From NCBI GenBank assembly GCA_017999075.1, contig JAGOBX010000023.1:1-15612 (forward strand): a stretch of DNA of 15,612 bases. The letters are read 5' to 3'. The stretch comes from Candidatus Babelota bacterium (lineage in GTDB: Bacteria > JAGOBX01). The notes under the pieces were generated by a model. The model was not told where the DNA came from, did no database searches, and worked only from the letters and a program-made list of their open reading frames with translations. This document shows positions 1-6,640 of the stretch, one piece after another (within the stretch, counting starts at the first letter, position 1; each line of letters begins with the position of its first letter). A program made the position numbers and the translations under genes.

Positions 1-2461
1 TTGTCAAATCATTATGAACCTGAGTCAAATCATTTTTTGTTATATCCTGGGCAAGCAATCCCACAAAACTCGAAATTGTTATAAGAGGACTCCTTAAATC
101 ATGAGATACAGTATAAACAAATCTCTCCATTTCAGCATTTTTAATTTCAAGTTCATTTATCAATTTTTCACGTTCATGTTCAATTTTTTTTCTATCTGTA
201 ATATCATTGAATAAAACAGCAAACTGATATTTTTCAGGAGAAAAAGCTATACATTCATAATATTTTTCTAATGCAGCAGAATAATTTTCAAAAATTATAT
301 GATTTCCGGTTAATGCAACTTTCCCGTATGTTTCAATCCAATATTTTTCTGTTAAAGGAAGCGCCTCAGTGACGGTTTTTCCTATAATATCTTTTTTTTT
401 CAAACCTGTTAATCTTTCAAATGGCTCGTTTATTTCTATAAACCTATAATCAACAGGATTTTCATTTTCATCGCAAATAATAGTATGTAAAGCAAAACCG
501 CTTGACATATTTTCGAATAAAAGCCGGTATTTTTTTTCACTTTCTCTTGCTGCTTTTTCAGCTTGAATATGTTCAGTAATATCTCGCGCAGCAGCATATA
601 TCATATTTTTTTTATATGGAGTCGATCTCCATTCTATAAATTTATATGATCCGTCAAAACACCTGTATCTGTTTATAAAATTTATTATATCTTCTCCTTC
701 TTCCAGTTTTTTTATTGATGAATAAGTTGCCGGCAAATCATCAGGATGAATAAAATCAATAAATTTTTTTGACAATAATTCTTTTTCATCATATCCAAGA
801 ACTGCTTTCCAAGCTGGATTCAACCGTTTAAAAAACCCATTAAAATCAGCAATACACATTAAATCAAGAGACAGATTGAAAAATCTGTCAAGTTCGTCTG
901 TTTTTTCTTTAAGCGCCTGTTCTCTTTCTATCCGATCTCTTATATCGCGAACTGCTATCAACAACAGCTTTTTATCATCCAGAGCAAAAATCCGAGCAGT
1001 AATTTCAACAGGAAACACAAATCCATTTTTGTCTTTATGATAGCGGATACGGATAAATTCCAGCTGTTCGGAATTTTTGATTCTATATTCGGTTTTTTCA
1101 GGTTCATTCGACAATTGAAAAGCAGGCATACCGATCAATTCATCTTTAGAATATTTATATAAATCGGTTGCCGCATTATTTGCTTCAATAATTTTCAATG
1201 AATCCATATCTATCAAAATAATAGCATCTGATTCTGACTCAAAAAGAAGCCTGTATTTTTTTTCGCTTATTGACAATTCGATTTCTTTCCGTTTTAATTT
1301 TTTACCATTTATTACAATGACGAATATTACTATAATAAGCGCCAATATTATAAAAATAAATGGAAATATATATTTGAAATGCCTATCAAACCACTTAGGC
1401 ATTTTATTTATTATCACGCTGTTTTCAGGCAATTCAGATTCGTTTATTTTCCACCGCTTAAGCTCGTTGAAGTTAAACATAAATTTGTTTATACTTTCCG
1501 TGAATACAGGAATATCTTCAATTTTCATTCCTGAAAAATATTTCAAAGTGAGTTCTGCCGCTTTTCTTCCCTGCAGTTCAGGATCGTTTAATTTACCTCC
1601 TACTGTTCCATATCTGAACATCATGATGTAAGGAGAATAAACAGGTCTTGATGCATTCCTGCATATCAAAGGTATAACAATATCCTGATCTATGTACCCA
1701 TTCCTGTCATTAAAAAAATCAGCAAGATAAATAGCTGTATTATTGTCAAGATTCTTGATTTCATTTATAAGTTCGTCTAATGTCAAGCCCTTGTTTTCTC
1801 TGTCTATAAAAACAAATTTTAATTTTTGATAATATTTTTTTTCAAGCTGCTCCAAAAGTAACCTGTTATTTTTACCGTTTGTCGTCAAATCTGTTATAAC
1901 AGCCAATCTTTTTACATCAGGATGAATTTTTATTATAGAATCTATAGTTTCTTCAATATCCAGAATTTCCATAACTCCTGTTATAGATTTTCCTTTCAAT
2001 ATCGAATAATCAAAAGGTTTGTTGACCCCGCAAAAAACTATAGGAATATCTTTTCCGAAAATCTCAGTTCTGCAGGATTTCATAAAATTCAGAGCGTCAT
2101 CATCTACAGTTATAATTAAATCAGGTTTTTGCGCAGAAAATTTTATACTTAAATATTTTTTATATTGAGAAAAATATGTGTTGAAAAAATCATTTAGAAA
2201 CCGTTTGGTGTCTAAAAATTCATAGAAATACTCGGCATTAAAATTATGCTCTGAAAAAACTTCCAGCATTCCTTTATCAACTGAATGTACCCACCAGAAT
2301 TCAGGATGATAAGAATGAATAATCATTATTTTTTTTCTGGGAAAAGTTCCGGCAGGCAAGTTATCTGCTGATAAACAATACGAGCTGCAAAACAAAAATA
2401 TATAAGTTACAAACAAAAAAAATATATATTTTGATATATTATCTTTAAGTTTTATTGTCAT
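1..2461 (-). CDS. Multi-PAS sensor histidine kinase with ABC-substrate-binding-like periplasmic sensor (3' end outside window)
   Basis: The minus frame is open from an ATG at 2461 to the left edge: 820 codons with no stop. An in-frame TAA directly precedes the ATG, so no earlier start exists. The translation begins with a signal peptide or anchor (about residues 6-31, ending CLSA). A periplasmic domain follows (about 42-335) whose start, KKIMIIHSYHPEFWW, resembles the ABC_sub_bind family. One membrane helix (about 362-383, rich in Ile/Val/Phe) leads to three PAS domains (about 397-510, 518-635 and 641-760), two of them opening with SEKKYRLLFE. The HisKA motif VSHDLRSPL places the phospho-accepting histidine at about 787. 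The sequence stops about 34 residues later, so the ATPase domain is not visible. By family knowledge it senses a periplasmic small molecule plus PAS-detected cues and phosphorylates a receiver. It lies 14 bp downstream of the hybrid kinase gene and has no clear Shine-Dalgarno. The ligand is unknown. Confidence 0.93.
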   Translation of the reverse strand, partial: MTIKLKDNISKYIFFLFVTYIFLFCSSYCLSADNLPAGTFPRKKIMIIHSYHPEFWWVHSVDKGMLEVFSEHNFNAEYFYEFLDTKRFLNDFFNTYFSQYKKYLSIKFSAQKPDLIITVDDDALNFMKSCRTEIFGKDIPIVFCGVNKPFDYSILKGKSITGVMEILDIEETIDSIIKIHPDVKRLAVITDLTTNGKNNRLLLEQLEKKYYQKLKFVFIDRENKGLTLDELINEIKNLDNNTAIYLADFFNDRNGYIDQDIVIPLICRNASRPVYSPYIMMFRYGTVGGKLNDPELQGRKAAELTLKYFSGMKIEDIPVFTESINKFMFNFNELKRWKINESELPENSVIINKMPKWFDRHFKYIFPFIFIILALIIVIFVIVINGKKLKRKEIELSISEKKYRLLFESESDAIILIDMDSLKIIEANNAATDLYKYSKDELIGMPAFQLSNEPEKTEYRIKNSEQLEFIRIRYHKDKNGFVFPVEITARIFALDDKKLLLIAVRDIRDRIEREQALKEKTDELDRFFNLSLDLMCIADFNGFFKRLNPAWKAVLGYDEKELLSKKFIDFIHPDDLPATYSSIKKLEEGEDIINFINRYRCFDGSYKFIEWRSTPYKKNMIYAAARDITEHIQAEKAARESEKKYRLLFENMSSGFALHTIICDENENPVDYRFIEINEPFERLTGLKKKDIIGKTVTEALPLTEKYWIETYGKVALTGNHIIFENYSAALEKYYECIAFSPEKYQFAVLFNDITDRKKIEHEREKLINELEIKNAEMERFVYTVSHDLRSPLITISSFVGLLAQDITKNDLTQVHNDLT

Positions 2462-2475
2462 TTATGATATTAAGA

Positions 2476-4002
2476 TTATATCTTTGAAATTATATTTTTA
2501 ATTTCCAATAAATCAAACGGTTTTTTTAAAAAAGAACATATTTCAGGCTGCTGAAGATTTTTTTCAGATAAATTCAAGTCTCCGGACATAACTATTATTT
2601 TTACATTTTCATTATTCCGTACTATTTTTTTGCATAATTCAAATCCCTTTATCCCGGGCATATTTATATCAAGAAAAATCACGTCAAATCTGCAATCAGA
2701 AGTTACACTTAACGCTTTTTCTACTGTATCTGCCGTAGTGACATTCTGATATCCTATTTTGTTTAAAAGACGTTTGAAGATTTTCAATAATTGCAATTCA
2801 TCATCAATAATAAGTATTTTTAAATTAGTATTTTTAACTGGAGGAATATGATTTTTTCTATTATTTTTCAATGATTCCTGATAACAGTTATTCTCAATTT
2901 CTGCAGACGGCAAAGTTACACATACTTTTGTGCCAACTCCGCATTCACTCGTCAATACAATTTTCCCAGAATATTGTTCAATAATTTTTTGTGAAACCGA
3001 AAGACCAAGTCCTGTGCCTTTTATCCCAAAATCATCAGTTGCAAAAGCTCCTTTTGTCGTAAAAAAAGGAGTGAATATTTTTTTCAAATTTTCTTTGGAT
3101 ATTCCTATCCCATCATCTGTAATATAAATTTTCACATTGTTACTTTCGTCTGCTGTACATATTTTTATTGAACCTTCTCCTTTAGGTTTTATGGCATGCC
3201 TCGCATTTATAATCAAATTCAGAAAAACCTGCTGCATCTGCCCTGGATCAACTTCAACTTTAAATTTACTCCTAAACTTTTTTATAATTTTTATATTTTC
3301 AATTTCAAACTGTTTTTTCTGAATTTCAATAATATCATCTATAACATCATTGATTTGTATATTTTCTGTCTTTGCAGGCTGAGGCCTGGAAAATGTTAAA
3401 AGCTGCAAAACTATATTTTTTGCCCGATCTACTTGATTTTCTATTATTTCAAAATTTTCTCTTGTTTCATAATTTTCAAATTTTTCAGTTTCATTTATAA
3501 CATGCACGCTAGTCTTTATTATTGATAAAATATTATTAAATTCATGAGCTATACCTGCCGTAAGCTGACCCACAGCGCTTAACTTTTCAGATTGAATTAA
3601 TTGTTTTTCTAAGTTTTTGCTCAAAGCAATATTTTCCCATTCTCTCATTGAACGTAAAATAAAATAACTGATTTCATTAAAATTCTCAGGAGATTTAACC
3701 ATATAATTGAACGCTCCAGCTTTCATGGATTGAACCGCAATTTCTTCACTTCCGAAGCTGGTCATTATTATTACAGGTATTTCACTAAATTGATTAACTA
3801 TATCCATTCCGCTTCCGTCAGGAAGTCTCATATCGCAAAGTATGATATCAGGTTTGCTTAAATTATATTCTTCGACAGCTTTACATACTGAATCAGTTCT
3901 TATTACGTTTATATTCGAGGATTTATTTTTTATACTTCTATTAATAATTTCATAATGTTCTTCATCATCTTCAATCAAAAGTAAGTTTATAGTTCTGTCC
4001 AT
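2476..4002 (-). CDS. Soluble hybrid histidine kinase, REC-HisKA-HATPase-REC
   Basis: This 508-residue protein has no signal peptide or membrane segment and should be cytoplasmic. The N-terminal receiver (about 5-118) has the acidic pair D12/D13, phospho-acceptor D57, T81 and K103. A short helical linker leads to HisKA, with the motif GIAHEFNNILS and phospho-accepting H153. The ATPase domain shows the N box (LNLIINARHA, N266), G1 (DDGIGI, D297), the F box (FTPFFTTK) and G2 (GTGLGLS, 329-335), so the kinase looks intact. A second receiver (about 394-508) has D400/D401, phospho-acceptor D445 (FLDINMPG), S473 and K494. Kinases that start with a receiver usually act as relays controlled by another kinase; its neighbours supply both a kinase and a lone receiver. 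It starts 16 bp after the preceding response regulator stops, on an ATG with no obvious Shine-Dalgarno. No DNA-binding domain is present, so the output is unknown. Confidence 0.95.
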   Translation of the reverse strand: MDRTINLLLIEDDEEHYEIINRSIKNKSSNINVIRTDSVCKAVEEYNLSKPDIILCDMRLPDGSGMDIVNQFSEIPVIIMTSFGSEEIAVQSMKAGAFNYMVKSPENFNEISYFILRSMREWENIALSKNLEKQLIQSEKLSAVGQLTAGIAHEFNNILSIIKTSVHVINETEKFENYETRENFEIIENQVDRAKNIVLQLLTFSRPQPAKTENIQINDVIDDIIEIQKKQFEIENIKIIKKFRSKFKVEVDPGQMQQVFLNLIINARHAIKPKGEGSIKICTADESNNVKIYITDDGIGISKENLKKIFTPFFTTKGAFATDDFGIKGTGLGLSVSQKIIEQYSGKIVLTSECGVGTKVCVTLPSAEIENNCYQESLKNNRKNHIPPVKNTNLKILIIDDELQLLKIFKRLLNKIGYQNVTTADTVEKALSVTSDCRFDVIFLDINMPGIKGFELCKKIVRNNENVKIIVMSGDLNLSEKNLQQPEICSFLKKPFDLLEIKNIISKI

Positions 4003-4018
4003 AATATAATCTTTATAA

Positions 4019-4459
4019 TCAAAACGGTGCTTTATTCCAAATCAACCAGTAGTATCCTAAATTTTCCATCAACTTCACAAATTTATCGTATTCAAGAGGT
4101 TTCACAATATAACTATTAACTGAATTAGTATAAGCCTTTGTAACATCCGCTTCCGCATCTGAAGAAGTTAAAATTATTACAGGAATTTGTTTTAATTTAT
4201 CATCGTTTTTTATATTTCTTAATACTTCTATTCCATCAATCTTAGGAAGTCTTAAATCCAAAAGTATGATATTTGGAGTGGGGTATTTAGTCTTATCTGA
4301 ATATTCATTTTTTTCAAACAAATAATTCAATGCTTTTTCTCCATCATCAACATGAAATAACTTATTTGAAATTCTATGGGTTTTAAAAGTCCTGAAAACT
4401 ATTTCTGCATGATCTTCATTATCTTCAACAAGCAATATAGTCAAACTTTCTCCATTCAT
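4019..4459 (-). CDS. Single-domain response regulator, Rcp1/CheY-like
   Basis: This 146-residue protein is one receiver domain. It shows LLVEDNEDHAEI near the N-terminus, phospho-acceptor D68 in LLDLRLPKIDG, T98 in VIILTSS and K120 in YIVKPL. The length, the insertion after helix 2 (KNEYSDKTKYP) and the tail LGYYWLIWNKAPF match the Rcp1 subfamily, whose members pair with PAS- or phytochrome-type kinases carrying SHDLRSPL-type HisKA domains, like the kinase at 2461-1. It has no output domain, so it would act through protein contacts or as a relay intermediate. It is the first recognised gene of a three-gene signalling operon behind the promoter near 4607-4636. Its ATG overlaps the stop of a short upstream ORF (ATGA). 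A near-consensus AAGGTGG lies 12 nt upstream, which is longer than ideal. Confidence 0.95.
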   Translation of the reverse strand: MNGESLTILLVEDNEDHAEIVFRTFKTHRISNKLFHVDDGEKALNYLFEKNEYSDKTKYPTPNIILLDLRLPKIDGIEVLRNIKNDDKLKQIPVIILTSSDAEADVTKAYTNSVNSYIVKPLEYDKFVKLMENLGYYWLIWNKAPF

Positions 4460-4551
4460 AATATCAATGTACCACCTTCTTCTAAAAAAATCATAAAATT
4501 TTCAAAATATTTGGATACATTTATCTTATGCTTCATAATTTTAATAGCCAT
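4456..4551 (-). CDS. Possible 31-residue leader ORF overlapping the response-regulator start
   Basis: A short minus-strand frame runs from an ATG at 4551 to a TGA at 4458-4456. A second in-frame ATG at 4536 would give 26 residues. The stop overlaps the response-regulator start as ATGA, the usual geometry for translational coupling. The frame contains the AAGGTGG that serves as the downstream ribosome site, read as Glu-Gly-Gly (the peptide ends FLEEGGTLIL). The peptide begins MAIKIMKHKINVSKYF and is mixed in charge, with no signal peptide. I recognise no family, and neither ATG has a clear ribosome site. An open frame of this length is common by chance in A/T-rich DNA, so only the stop/start overlap and its position inside the putative 5' leader support it. 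Confidence 0.25.
   Translation of the reverse strand: MAIKIMKHKINVSKYFENFMIFLEEGGTLIL
4472..4478 (-). promoter_or_regulatory. Shine-Dalgarno for the response regulator
   Basis: On the minus strand this reads AAGGTGG, one mismatch from AAGGAGG, with 12 nt to the ATG at 4459. The spacing is long, but no other in-frame start fits better, and the receiver fold begins at residue 7 of this start. The overlapping short ORF could deliver ribosomes to the site. Confidence 0.55.
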
Positions 4552-4576
4552 CAATATTTCATGTTATTTTCAATAA

Positions 4577-4604
4577 TTAAGCATTTTTGTATTTTTAAGC
4601 ATTT
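4577..4604. repeat. Two 10-bp direct repeats at the predicted transcription start
   Basis: TTAAGCATTT occurs at 4577-4586 and again at 4595-4604, exactly 18 bp apart; on the minus strand it reads AAATGCTTAA. The copies sit just downstream of the -10 element and span the expected transcription start and early leader. Such spacing could suit a dimeric regulator that binds direct repeats, but no cognate regulator is encoded in the window. Chance recurrence in A/T-rich DNA is possible. Confidence 0.4.
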
Positions 4605-4606
4605 AT

Positions 4607-4636
4607 ATATTATGACATATATTTTGTCAATGTCAA
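4607..4636 (-). promoter_or_regulatory. Sigma70-type promoter for the signalling operon
   Basis: On the minus strand TTGACA (4636-4631) is followed after 18 bp by TAATAT (4612-4607), putting the start of transcription near 4600 and giving a 5' leader of about 140 nt before the response regulator. The -35 hexamer is duplicated in tandem (TTGACATTGACA, 4636-4625), but only the upstream copy is correctly spaced. It lies downstream of the NTF2-like gene (stop at 4696) and points at the three signalling genes, so it would separate their expression from that of the surface-protein genes. A match of this kind is easier to find in A/T-rich DNA, but a full TTGACA with good spacing is uncommon by chance. 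Confidence 0.6.
4613..4629. promoter_or_regulatory. Inverted repeat in the promoter spacer (candidate operator)
   Basis: TGACA and TGTCA form perfect 5-bp arms around a 7-bp A/T centre, lying between the -35 and -10 elements, the usual place for a repressor site. One arm shares bases with the second TTGACA copy, so it may partly be a by-product of the hexamer duplication. The binding protein is unknown. Confidence 0.35.
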
Positions 4637-4695
4637 TATTATTCTTAAATTCAGAAAATATCAATGCAATTATGCCTGATCTTAAAATTATATTA

Positions 4696-5124
4696 TTATT
4701 TCACTTTTGCAAACGATTTACCTGATTCCTGTTGCGATGAAGGTTCAGACAAATGAGCTAAAACCAATTTCCATTTTTTATTTTTATTTTCTAAAACACA
4801 AGTATATCTGTATTGATAAACATTTTTTTCTTTTTTTATTCTAACAATATAAGTTACATAACCTGAAACCCAGGCAGTGTTCGAATTATTTTCAAGATGT
4901 ACAAATTTTATCGAACATTTCAATTCATCAACTTGCGAAAAATCTCTGGTCAAACCTTTTTTTAAATCTTTCAAATTTTTCGCAATTTCATCTTTTCCTG
5001 AACCAAACATAAAAAATTTTTCATCTACGCATTCAATGCTTTTCTCTATATTTTTTAAGGAATACGCGTCAAACATTTCTGTCAAAACTTTTTTAATTTC
5101 TTTCTGAATTTTCAAATCAGCCAT
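4696..5124 (-). CDS. NTF2/SnoaL-like domain protein
   Basis: This 142-residue protein has the layout of a SnoaL_3/NTF2-like cone fold: N-terminal helices (IQKEIKKVLTEMFDAYSLKN), the strand-loop FFMFGSGKDE followed by KGLTRDFSQ, then alternating strands with AWVSGYVTYIV and YRYTCVLENKN, ending in KWKLVLAHLSEP. The motif pattern (GSGxDE, RDFSQ, W...HxS) is the one seen in stand-alone and sensor-linked SnoaL_3 proteins. It has no signal peptide and no obvious catalytic residues, so ligand binding is more likely than catalysis, but that is inference. The ATG at 5124 was chosen because GGAGG lies 8 nt upstream. A longer TTG start at 5139 would overlap that ribosome site. It lies 67 bp after the barrel gene and upstream of the signalling promoter, so it probably belongs to the transcript of the barrel or has its own promoter. 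Confidence 0.85.
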   Translation of the reverse strand: MADLKIQKEIKKVLTEMFDAYSLKNIEKSIECVDEKFFMFGSGKDEIAKNLKDLKKGLTRDFSQVDELKCSIKFVHLENNSNTAWVSGYVTYIVRIKKEKNVYQYRYTCVLENKNKKWKLVLAHLSEPSSQQESGKSFAKVK

Positions 5125-5132
5125 TATACGAA

Positions 5133-5137
5133 CCTCC
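5133..5137 (-). promoter_or_regulatory. Shine-Dalgarno fixing the NTF2-like start
   Basis: GGAGG on the minus strand stands 8 nt before the ATG at 5124. It decides the start: the alternative TTG at 5139 would begin inside this site. Confidence 0.8.
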
Positions 5138-5191
5138 AAATTTTTTCAAAATAAAACCACAAATAAACACCGGATATTTTCGGCAAACTGA

Positions 5192-6265
5192 TTACTTTTC
5201 AAGTTGATATATTATTTTTTTTCCGCATTCAGGGCAAAAACGCAGGTTATATTCTGCAAAATACGGCTTCAAATACTTACCGCAATTCTGACAATATGCC
5301 GGTTTCATAAAAGATCTCCAGTTTTCATCCTGAATTTGTTCAGCCTCTATATTTTTTTCTTTTAAGCCAAATTGATACTGCAGAGTCAAATTATGCATAC
5401 TATCCAGATCATTATAAGGAACAAAAGCATAATCAAATTCCATACGGGAATATTTTAACCCAAACCCTATACTTATTTTTTTAGAAGCTTCATTCAGTCC
5501 ATCATATCCCAAACATACAGCAAGAGTATTTTTATATTTCCACTCAATACCTGATTGTATTCCAAAATTATCATAATACGTTTTAACAAAATCAAAATTA
5601 AAATCAAAATTATCCAAAATCGGACAACTGAACCCAATCCGGTATGTCCGCGGCAAATTTTCATCTTTTGACATATATTTCAATTTACTGCCGAGATTCA
5701 ATATTGAAAATCCGGTTCTGATATTTTCATCAAATAATGAAAACTCTTTTTGTACCCCGAAATCAACAGCTACTGCATTTGCAGAATATTCGGCAAGCCG
5801 GCTTTTTATATATTTAAAACTGATTCCACTATTAAACCATCTATGTAATGAATATCCGTAACTGACAGCAGCGCAAATATCCTGAGCAGAAAAGTTTCCT
5901 AATATCTGATCGAATCCTGTATAAGTTGTTCTATCGAATTTTCCATAATCAAGATACTGTATATAGACTCCAAGATTTTTCCATTGATAACCCAAATAAT
6001 GATGACTTATATTTTCAAAATATGAAGAATATGAAAAACCAATTTTTGAAACCGAATTATCCGCTATACTTGCAGGATTGTATTTCAAAGCAAACAAACC
6101 GTAATTACTGGATGTCATTGCATTGCCTAAACTGATTGATTTTGCTCCTGCTCCAAGCAATAAAAAATTGCCTGAAACACGTCCTCCTTCAGCTTCCGCA
6201 TTTATTTTCCCGGCGCTTAATATTATCGCTGAAAAAATGATTAAAAATATATTAAACCTTTTCAT
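5192..6265 (-). CDS. PorV/PorQ-family outer-membrane beta-barrel with C-terminal zinc-ribbon-like tail
   Basis: From the ATG at 6265 this gives 357 residues. A signal peptide (MKRFNIFLIIFSAIILSAG) is followed by the hallmark PorV/PorQ opening: GNFLLLGAGAKSISLGNAM, then YNPASIA. The rest is alternating aromatic beta-strands (YLGYQWKNLGVYIQYLDYG, ISIGFGLKYSRMEFDYAF) as expected for an outer-membrane barrel of the FadL-like type. PorV proteins in type IX secretion collect cargo and pass it to the surface; the partner here could be the giant protein 66 bp upstream. After the last strand there is a tail of about 40 residues with CQNCG (C325, C328) and CPECG (C344, C347), a zinc-ribbon pattern I would not expect in this family. 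The start is uncertain: ATG 6274 (MEIMKRF) and a TTG at 6304 are in frame, and a GGAGA sits only 2 nt before 6265. Confidence 0.87.
   Translation of the reverse strand: MKRFNIFLIIFSAIILSAGKINAEAEGGRVSGNFLLLGAGAKSISLGNAMTSSNYGLFALKYNPASIADNSVSKIGFSYSSYFENISHHYLGYQWKNLGVYIQYLDYGKFDRTTYTGFDQILGNFSAQDICAAVSYGYSLHRWFNSGISFKYIKSRLAEYSANAVAVDFGVQKEFSLFDENIRTGFSILNLGSKLKYMSKDENLPRTYRIGFSCPILDNFDFNFDFVKTYYDNFGIQSGIEWKYKNTLAVCLGYDGLNEASKKISIGFGLKYSRMEFDYAFVPYNDLDSMHNLTLQYQFGLKEKNIEAEQIQDENWRSFMKPAYCQNCGKYLKPYFAEYNLRFCPECGKKIIYQLEK
5225..5293 (-). other. CxxC-15-CxxC zinc-ribbon-like segment of the barrel protein
   Basis: Two CxxC pairs, CQNCG and CPECG, are separated by 15 residues in the tail that follows the last predicted strand. 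The pattern is the usual one for short zinc ribbons. In an exported protein the cysteines could instead form disulfides or bind another metal. They are the only closely spaced cysteines in the protein. Confidence 0.7.
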
Positions 6266-6283
6266 AATCTCCATTAATAAAAA

Positions 6284-6301
6284 GAAGTTTTTAAAAACTT
6301 C
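6284..6301 (-). terminator. Palindrome plus T-run between the giant gene and the barrel gene
   Basis: The 18-bp perfect palindrome GAAGTTTTTAAAAACTTC is followed on the minus strand by TTTTTATTA. The shape resembles an intrinsic terminator or attenuator, lying 30 bp after the giant gene's stop and 10-20 bp before the barrel start. The stem has only four G/C bases and little room for a loop, so it would be weak; it may reduce rather than end read-through. Confidence 0.3.
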
Positions 6302-6331
6302 CAAAATTCAAAATATTTTATTTTTTGAGAA

Positions 6332-6640
6332 TTATCTTACAATAACAAACTTACCCGTCTTTTTCCCGCCTGCCTGAGCAGTGACTACAAATATATACAC
6401 ACCTGAAGAAACCTCCTGCCCTTGATCATTCTTAGCATCCCATTGCGCTACATCTGTTGAATTATTCAATTCCCTGTCAACTACTTTCCTTCCGTCAACT
6501 GTATAAATTTTCAAGTGTGAATTTACTGCTAATCCAGAAAATATTATTCCTGAATTTACATTGCCATCCTGATAGGGAATACCATTTTCACTAACGTTAT
6601 CATACGGCACAAACGGATTAGGTATTACAACAACATTATT
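6332..6640 (-). other. C-terminal FlgD/type-A sorting-like Ig domain of the giant protein
   Basis: The last ~100 residues read IPNPFVPYDN, GIIFSGLAVNSHLKIYTVDG, WDAKNDQGQEVSSGVYIFVV and KKTGKFVIVR. This order (NPF start, IYTxxGRxV strand, WDxxNxxGxxVxSGVY, closing GKFxIxR) is the shared pattern of FlgD-type Ig domains and type-A sorting domains that direct proteins to type IX or related outer-membrane export. The two classes cannot be told apart by eye, so export by type IX secretion is an inference supported by the PorV-like neighbour. Confidence 0.8.

Noticed and set aside
1317-2119. Plus-strand frames of 65-104 codons opposite the sensor kinase
   Set aside because: They are antisense shadows of a clear kinase frame, have Phe/Ile/Asn-rich translations of A/T-rich DNA, and show no domain or ribosome site.
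2361-2461. Lipoprotein signal in the sensor kinase (FLFC, SSYC)
   Set aside because: Neither cysteine has a proper lipobox before it; an ordinary signal peptide or anchor ending CLSA fits better.
4660-4680. Imperfect hairpin ATCAGGCATAATTGCATTGAT after the NTF2-like gene
   Set aside because: The stem is short and bulged and no T-run follows, so it does not qualify as a terminator.
5125-5139. TTG start five codons upstream of the NTF2-like gene
   Set aside because: It would overlap the GGAGG that is ideally placed for the ATG at 5124.
5140-5191. CCG/CGG short dyad and a possible promoter in front of the NTF2-like gene
   Set aside because: Only three pairs in the stem and no convincing -35/-10 pair.
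6266-6304. TTG start at 6304 for the barrel protein
   Set aside because: It would put 13 residues, including a hydrophobic stretch, before a normal signal peptide (MKRFNIFLIIF), overlaps the palindrome and has no ribosome site.
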